From Thiodiazotropha sp037384445 (lineage in GTDB: Bacteria > Pseudomonadota > Gammaproteobacteria > Chromatiales > Chromatiaceae), in contig JARRNY010000038.1 in assembly GCA_037384445.1 (NCBI GenBank), positions 1-26,200 of the forward strand: a DNA stretch of 26,200 nucleotides. Reading direction: 5' to 3'. The position numbers and the translations under genes were made by a program. Of the stretch, positions 23,570 to 26,200 are shown piece by piece. Under the pieces are notes generated by a model. It was not told where the DNA came from. It saw only the letters and a list, made by a program, of their open reading frames with translations, and made no database searches. The stretch's first letter is position 1. The number at the start of each line of letters is the position of its first letter.

Positions 23570-24934
23570 TCAAAAAAGATGGCTGTAACGTTCGATCTCC
23601 CACTGGGAGATGGTCTGATGGTAGGCAATCCACTCCTGCCGCTTGTAGGTGATGAACTCGTTGCGCAGCGCTTCGCCCAGAGTCTCGGTGACAAAGGGGT
23701 CGGCTTCGAATGCATCCACCGCCTCTTGCAGATCACGCGGCAGAAACTCAATGCCCCGCTCGCTGCGTTCCGCTTCGCTCAACTCGTAGAGATTGTCCTC
23801 CTGGGGCATTCCTGGATCGATCTTGTTGCGAATGCCGTCGAGGCCAGCGGCCAGTGAGAGCGCTGCCGCCAGGTAGGGATTGACCGCACCGTCGGCATTG
23901 CGCGACTCGCAACGGCCACCGCCCATGGGCACACGTACCGAGTTGGTGCGGTTATTGGAACCGAAGGAGTTGAATACCGGCGCCCAGGTGAAGTACGGCA
24001 TGTCGCCCTGGCGTACCAGCCGTTTGTAGCTGTTGACCGTAGGCGCAAACGCCGCGCACAGCGCCTTGCCGTGTTTGATGATGCCGCCGATGTAGTAGTA
24101 ACCCAGCTCGCTCAGGCCGAGACCGTAAGGGTCATCCTTGGGTTCGCGGGCGAACAGGTTGTCACCACTCTCCAGGTCGTAGAGCGACATGTTGAAGTGG
24201 GCTCCGTTGCCGGTCTTGTCAGCGAAGGGTTTGGGCATGAAGGTGGCGATCAGTCCTTCGTCTTTGGCGTAGGCCTTGGCCATCATGCGCAGAAAGGTGA
24301 AGCGGTCGCAGCTGGTCAGGGCATCGGCATACTGAAAGTCGAACTCATACTGGCCGTTGGCATCCTCGTGATCGAAAGAGTAGAGATCCCAACCCAGGTC
24401 GTTGATGCTGCTGGCCATGCGGTCGAGCCAATTGAACTGATCGAGAAAGCTGCGTGCGTCATAACAGGGCTTGGTCAGGCGGTCGTCCGGATTGGGCACC
24501 GACAGCTTGCCCGCCTCATCCTGCTTCAGTACGAAGACCTCCGCTTCGATACCCAGGTTCATGCCGAAGCCCATCTCCGCCGCCTGTGCCAGCACATTCT
24601 TCAGCGCCACCCGGGTGTTGAGCGGATAGGGTTCGCCGTGAAAGGTGTTGTCGGCCGGCATCCAGGCGATCTCCGGCTGCCAGGGCATCTGGATGATATG
24701 CTCAAGATCAGGCACCGAGGCGATCTCGTCGTCGTTGGGACGCTGACCCAGGCCATCCAGGGCGTAGCCGGTGTAGAGTTCGGAGCCGTGGGCCATGTGC
24801 TCCAGGTGATCGATCGGCACCACTTTGCCTTTAGGCACGCCGTGGATATCGACGTAGGTACCCATGCAGTACTTCACGCCCTGCTCTTTCAAAGTCTGCT
24901 GGATCTGACGAATCTCTTCGCTGCTCTTGTTCAT
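23570..24934 (-). CDS. glnT: Type III glutamate-ammonia ligase-like enzyme (GlnT)
   Basis: A 454-residue glutamine synthetase-family enzyme of the GlnT type. It shows the N-terminal YVDIHGVPKGK (27-37), metal-binding glutamates in GIEAEVF (128-134), HEDANGQYEF (189-198), the TGNGAHFNMS loop (241-250), the ATP-site NSYKRL (301-306) and the Arg motif NNRTNSVRVP. NLYEL (381-385) lies where the adenylylated tyrosine of class I enzymes sits, so regulation of that kind is possible. GlnT enzymes ligate ammonia or small amines to glutamate. In this cluster it could fix the ammonia from guanidine or make a gamma-glutamyl amide. It starts six bases after the creatininase-like gene and is in the same direction. 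Confidence 0.88.
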   Translation of the reverse strand: MNKSSEEIRQIQQTLKEQGVKYCMGTYVDIHGVPKGKVVPIDHLEHMAHGSELYTGYALDGLGQRPNDDEIASVPDLEHIIQMPWQPEIAWMPADNTFHGEPYPLNTRVALKNVLAQAAEMGFGMNLGIEAEVFVLKQDEAGKLSVPNPDDRLTKPCYDARSFLDQFNWLDRMASSINDLGWDLYSFDHEDANGQYEFDFQYADALTSCDRFTFLRMMAKAYAKDEGLIATFMPKPFADKTGNGAHFNMSLYDLESGDNLFAREPKDDPYGLGLSELGYYYIGGIIKHGKALCAAFAPTVNSYKRLVRQGDMPYFTWAPVFNSFGSNNRTNSVRVPMGGGRCESRNADGAVNPYLAAALSLAAGLDGIRNKIDPGMPQEDNLYELSEAERSERGIEFLPRDLQEAVDAFEADPFVTETLGEALRNEFITYKRQEWIAYHQTISQWEIERYSHLF

Positions 24935-24940
24935 GCGTGG

Positions 24941-25723
24941 TTACTTCTCAGTGATGGATTGGTGATAGGAGTAAGGCAGAGGCGGTTGTTCCCGCATGCC
25001 ACGCTCGATCAACGAGGAGAGGTCCTCCACCATCCAGGCGAAGAGCTCCGCTCCTGCTTCTCGTGTGGCATCGCTGGGGGTGCCGGTAACGCCATTAAGA
25101 CTGGTGCGGTTGACCGGATGCGCAAAGACACTGTCGCCGGTGCGGTCGGGATCGTCCGCCTCGGCGATCTTCTCCTCGCGCACCAGCGCTGGCGCCACCG
25201 CTTGCATGAGCGCCGTCTCCGCCGCATTGGCATGCCAGTCGCCGGCATCCTCGAAATGTTTCTCGCGCACCCGCTGGCTGAGAGTGGCGCTGCCAAGCAG
25301 GGCAATCATCATGTCGTCGTGCTCGGCGCGCAGCATCTCCAGGGCGCAACGCAGCGGCGCCTGGTTGGTGACGTGGCTGTTGACGATAAACAGGCGCCGG
25401 ATGCCCGAGGCATAGAGCCAGTCACCGATATCCTTCACCACATCGATCAGGGTCTTCGGCTGCAGCGCCAGGGTGCCGGGCCAGCGCTTGGAGTGGCCGA
25501 TAGAGCAGCCGTAGGGCAGCGTCGGCAGCACAGGCACGCCGGTCACTTCAGCTGCTGCATGACAGAGCTTCTCGGCGATGGCCGCATCCATGCCGCAGCC
25601 CAGATGGGGGCCGTGCTGTTCGGTGGCGCCGACCGGCAGGATAGCGCCGTCGATGCCTTGCGCCACAAGATCGCCGACCTCTTCCCAGGTCAGGCAGTGC
25701 CATTCGTTGCCTTGCCTGCTCAT
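24941..25723 (-). CDS. Creatininase-superfamily amidohydrolase
   Basis: A 260-residue creatininase/MftE/ArfB-like metallohydrolase. The first metal site is readable: E35 and H37 in ATEQHG, D46 in CGMD, H117 in NSHVTN, and HANAAETA (164-171) matches the later His/Glu motif. The Glu that follows the second histidine in true creatininase (HxE) is replaced here (HVTN), so it is probably not creatininase itself. Members cleave C-N bonds in cyclic or amide substrates. Overlapping by one base the ABC ATPase and followed six bases later by glnT, it probably opens a nitrogen-rich compound brought in by the transporter. Confidence 0.85.
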   Translation of the reverse strand: MSRQGNEWHCLTWEEVGDLVAQGIDGAILPVGATEQHGPHLGCGMDAAIAEKLCHAAAEVTGVPVLPTLPYGCSIGHSKRWPGTLALQPKTLIDVVKDIGDWLYASGIRRLFIVNSHVTNQAPLRCALEMLRAEHDDMMIALLGSATLSQRVREKHFEDAGDWHANAAETALMQAVAPALVREEKIAEADDPDRTGDSVFAHPVNRTSLNGVTGTPSDATREAGAELFAWMVEDLSSLIERGMREQPPLPYSYHQSITEK

Positions 25724-26200
25724 CAGTAGACGTCACTCACTTCATCGTCCAGCGGCACCATGCGCACCATATTGAGATGCTCTTCGCTGAGACCCACCTC
25801 TTCCTCCTGGGGCGGATGGATCAGCGCTTCCAGGCGCGCCTTGGTGGCCAGGAATTCGGGACTGAGCAGCTGGGCCGGATTACGCGGATGGGGCACCGGC
25901 ACCTCGATCAGCTCCTGCACCTCGCCGGGATGGGCCTTCAACACCAGGATGCGGTCGGCCAGGTAGATCGCCTCGTCCAGATCGTGGGTGATAAAGAGGA
26001 TGGTCACATCGATGTTTTTCCAGATGTCGAGCAGGTAGCTCTGCATGCGCGCACGGGTCTGCGCATCAAGAGCGCCGAAGGGCTCGTCCATCAACAGGAT
26101 TCGCGGCTGATTGGCCAGTGCACGAGCGATGGCCACGCGCTGCTTCATGCCGCCGGAGAGCTGGTGGGGATAGCTCTTCTCGAATTTCGACAGGCCCACC
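25723..26200 (-). CDS. ABC transporter ATP-binding protein, NitT/TauT type, 5' end cut by window edge
   Basis: The C-terminal 159 residues or so of an ABC ATPase are seen: signature LSGGMKQRVAIARAL, Walker B ILLMDEPFGALD and H-loop ITHD, with the TauB/NrtD/SsuB-type tail. The Walker A part and the start lie beyond the right edge. This subfamily powers import of nitrate, taurine, sulfonates and, in guanidine clusters, probably guanidine or related compounds. Its stop overlaps the creatininase-like start by one base, so the transporter is likely encoded with the degradative genes. The permease and binding protein would be expected to the right. Confidence 0.92.
   Translation of the reverse strand, partial: VGLSKFEKSYPHQLSGGMKQRVAIARALANQPRILLMDEPFGALDAQTRARMQSYLLDIWKNIDVTILFITHDLDEAIYLADRILVLKAHPGEVQELIEVPVPHPRNPAQLLSPEFLATKARLEALIHPPQEEEVGLSEEHLNMVRMVPLDDEVSDVY

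Noticed and set aside
23548..23751. Longer N-terminus for the NikR-like protein
   Set aside because: The extension overlaps glnT in another frame and the ribbon-helix-helix domain begins right after the ATG at 23547, which has a GAGG site.

Overview
The window is GC-rich, densely coded DNA from a gammaproteobacterium. TmcA, RdgC, a FliK/FlhB-like flagellar pair and HypF suggest this, and a chemolithoautotrophic or sulfur-oxidising lineage is possible, but the genus is inference only. Gene starts, operon overlaps and motifs were read directly from the sequence; no database search was run.

Left part (1-8990): a hypF gene running off the left edge (minus strand) lies divergent to tmcA, a tRNA(Met) wobble-cytidine acetyltransferase. 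Next come a B12-binding radical SAM/DUF4080 protein (minus) and, divergent from it, a two-gene surface-polysaccharide unit: a UDP-sugar 6-dehydrogenase of the TviB/WbpO type and a UDP-glucuronate 4-epimerase-like protein.

Middle part (8991-13494): a 407-base gene-free stretch holds 15-base imperfect terminal inverted repeats around several hairpins (MITE-like or structured RNA). It is followed by rdgC (minus), amrA/AMMECR1 (plus), a GYF_2-TM-pentapeptide-repeat membrane protein (minus), and the pair fliK-like and flhB C-domain-like (plus).

Right part (13495-26200, all minus strand): a long nitrogen-scavenging cluster. In transcription order it has an ABC transporter ATPase (cut by the right edge), a creatininase-superfamily hydrolase, a type III glutamine synthetase-like enzyme (GlnT), a NikR-like regulator without the nickel-binding cysteine, two DUF1989 proteins (UAAP1/UAAP2, matching carboxyguanidine deiminase CgdAB), a guanidine-II (mini-ykkC) riboswitch, a urea carboxylase-family enzyme, allophanate hydrolase AtzF, a membrane fatty-acid-desaturase-like di-iron protein, a xylose-isomerase-like TIM-barrel protein and an EamA transporter. 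The riboswitch and the DUF1989 pair argue that the carboxylase acts on guanidine rather than urea: guanidine -> carboxyguanidine -> allophanate -> ammonia + CO2, with GlnT possibly capturing ammonia.

Two things stand out. First, the last five genes (carboxylase to EamA) overlap or nearly touch, so an uncharacterised desaturase/TIM-barrel/EamA module seems to be co-expressed under guanidine control. Second, the carboxylase lacks about 50 residues of its ATP-grasp domain, including the glycine-rich ATP-binding loop, by an apparent in-frame deletion at about 21104.
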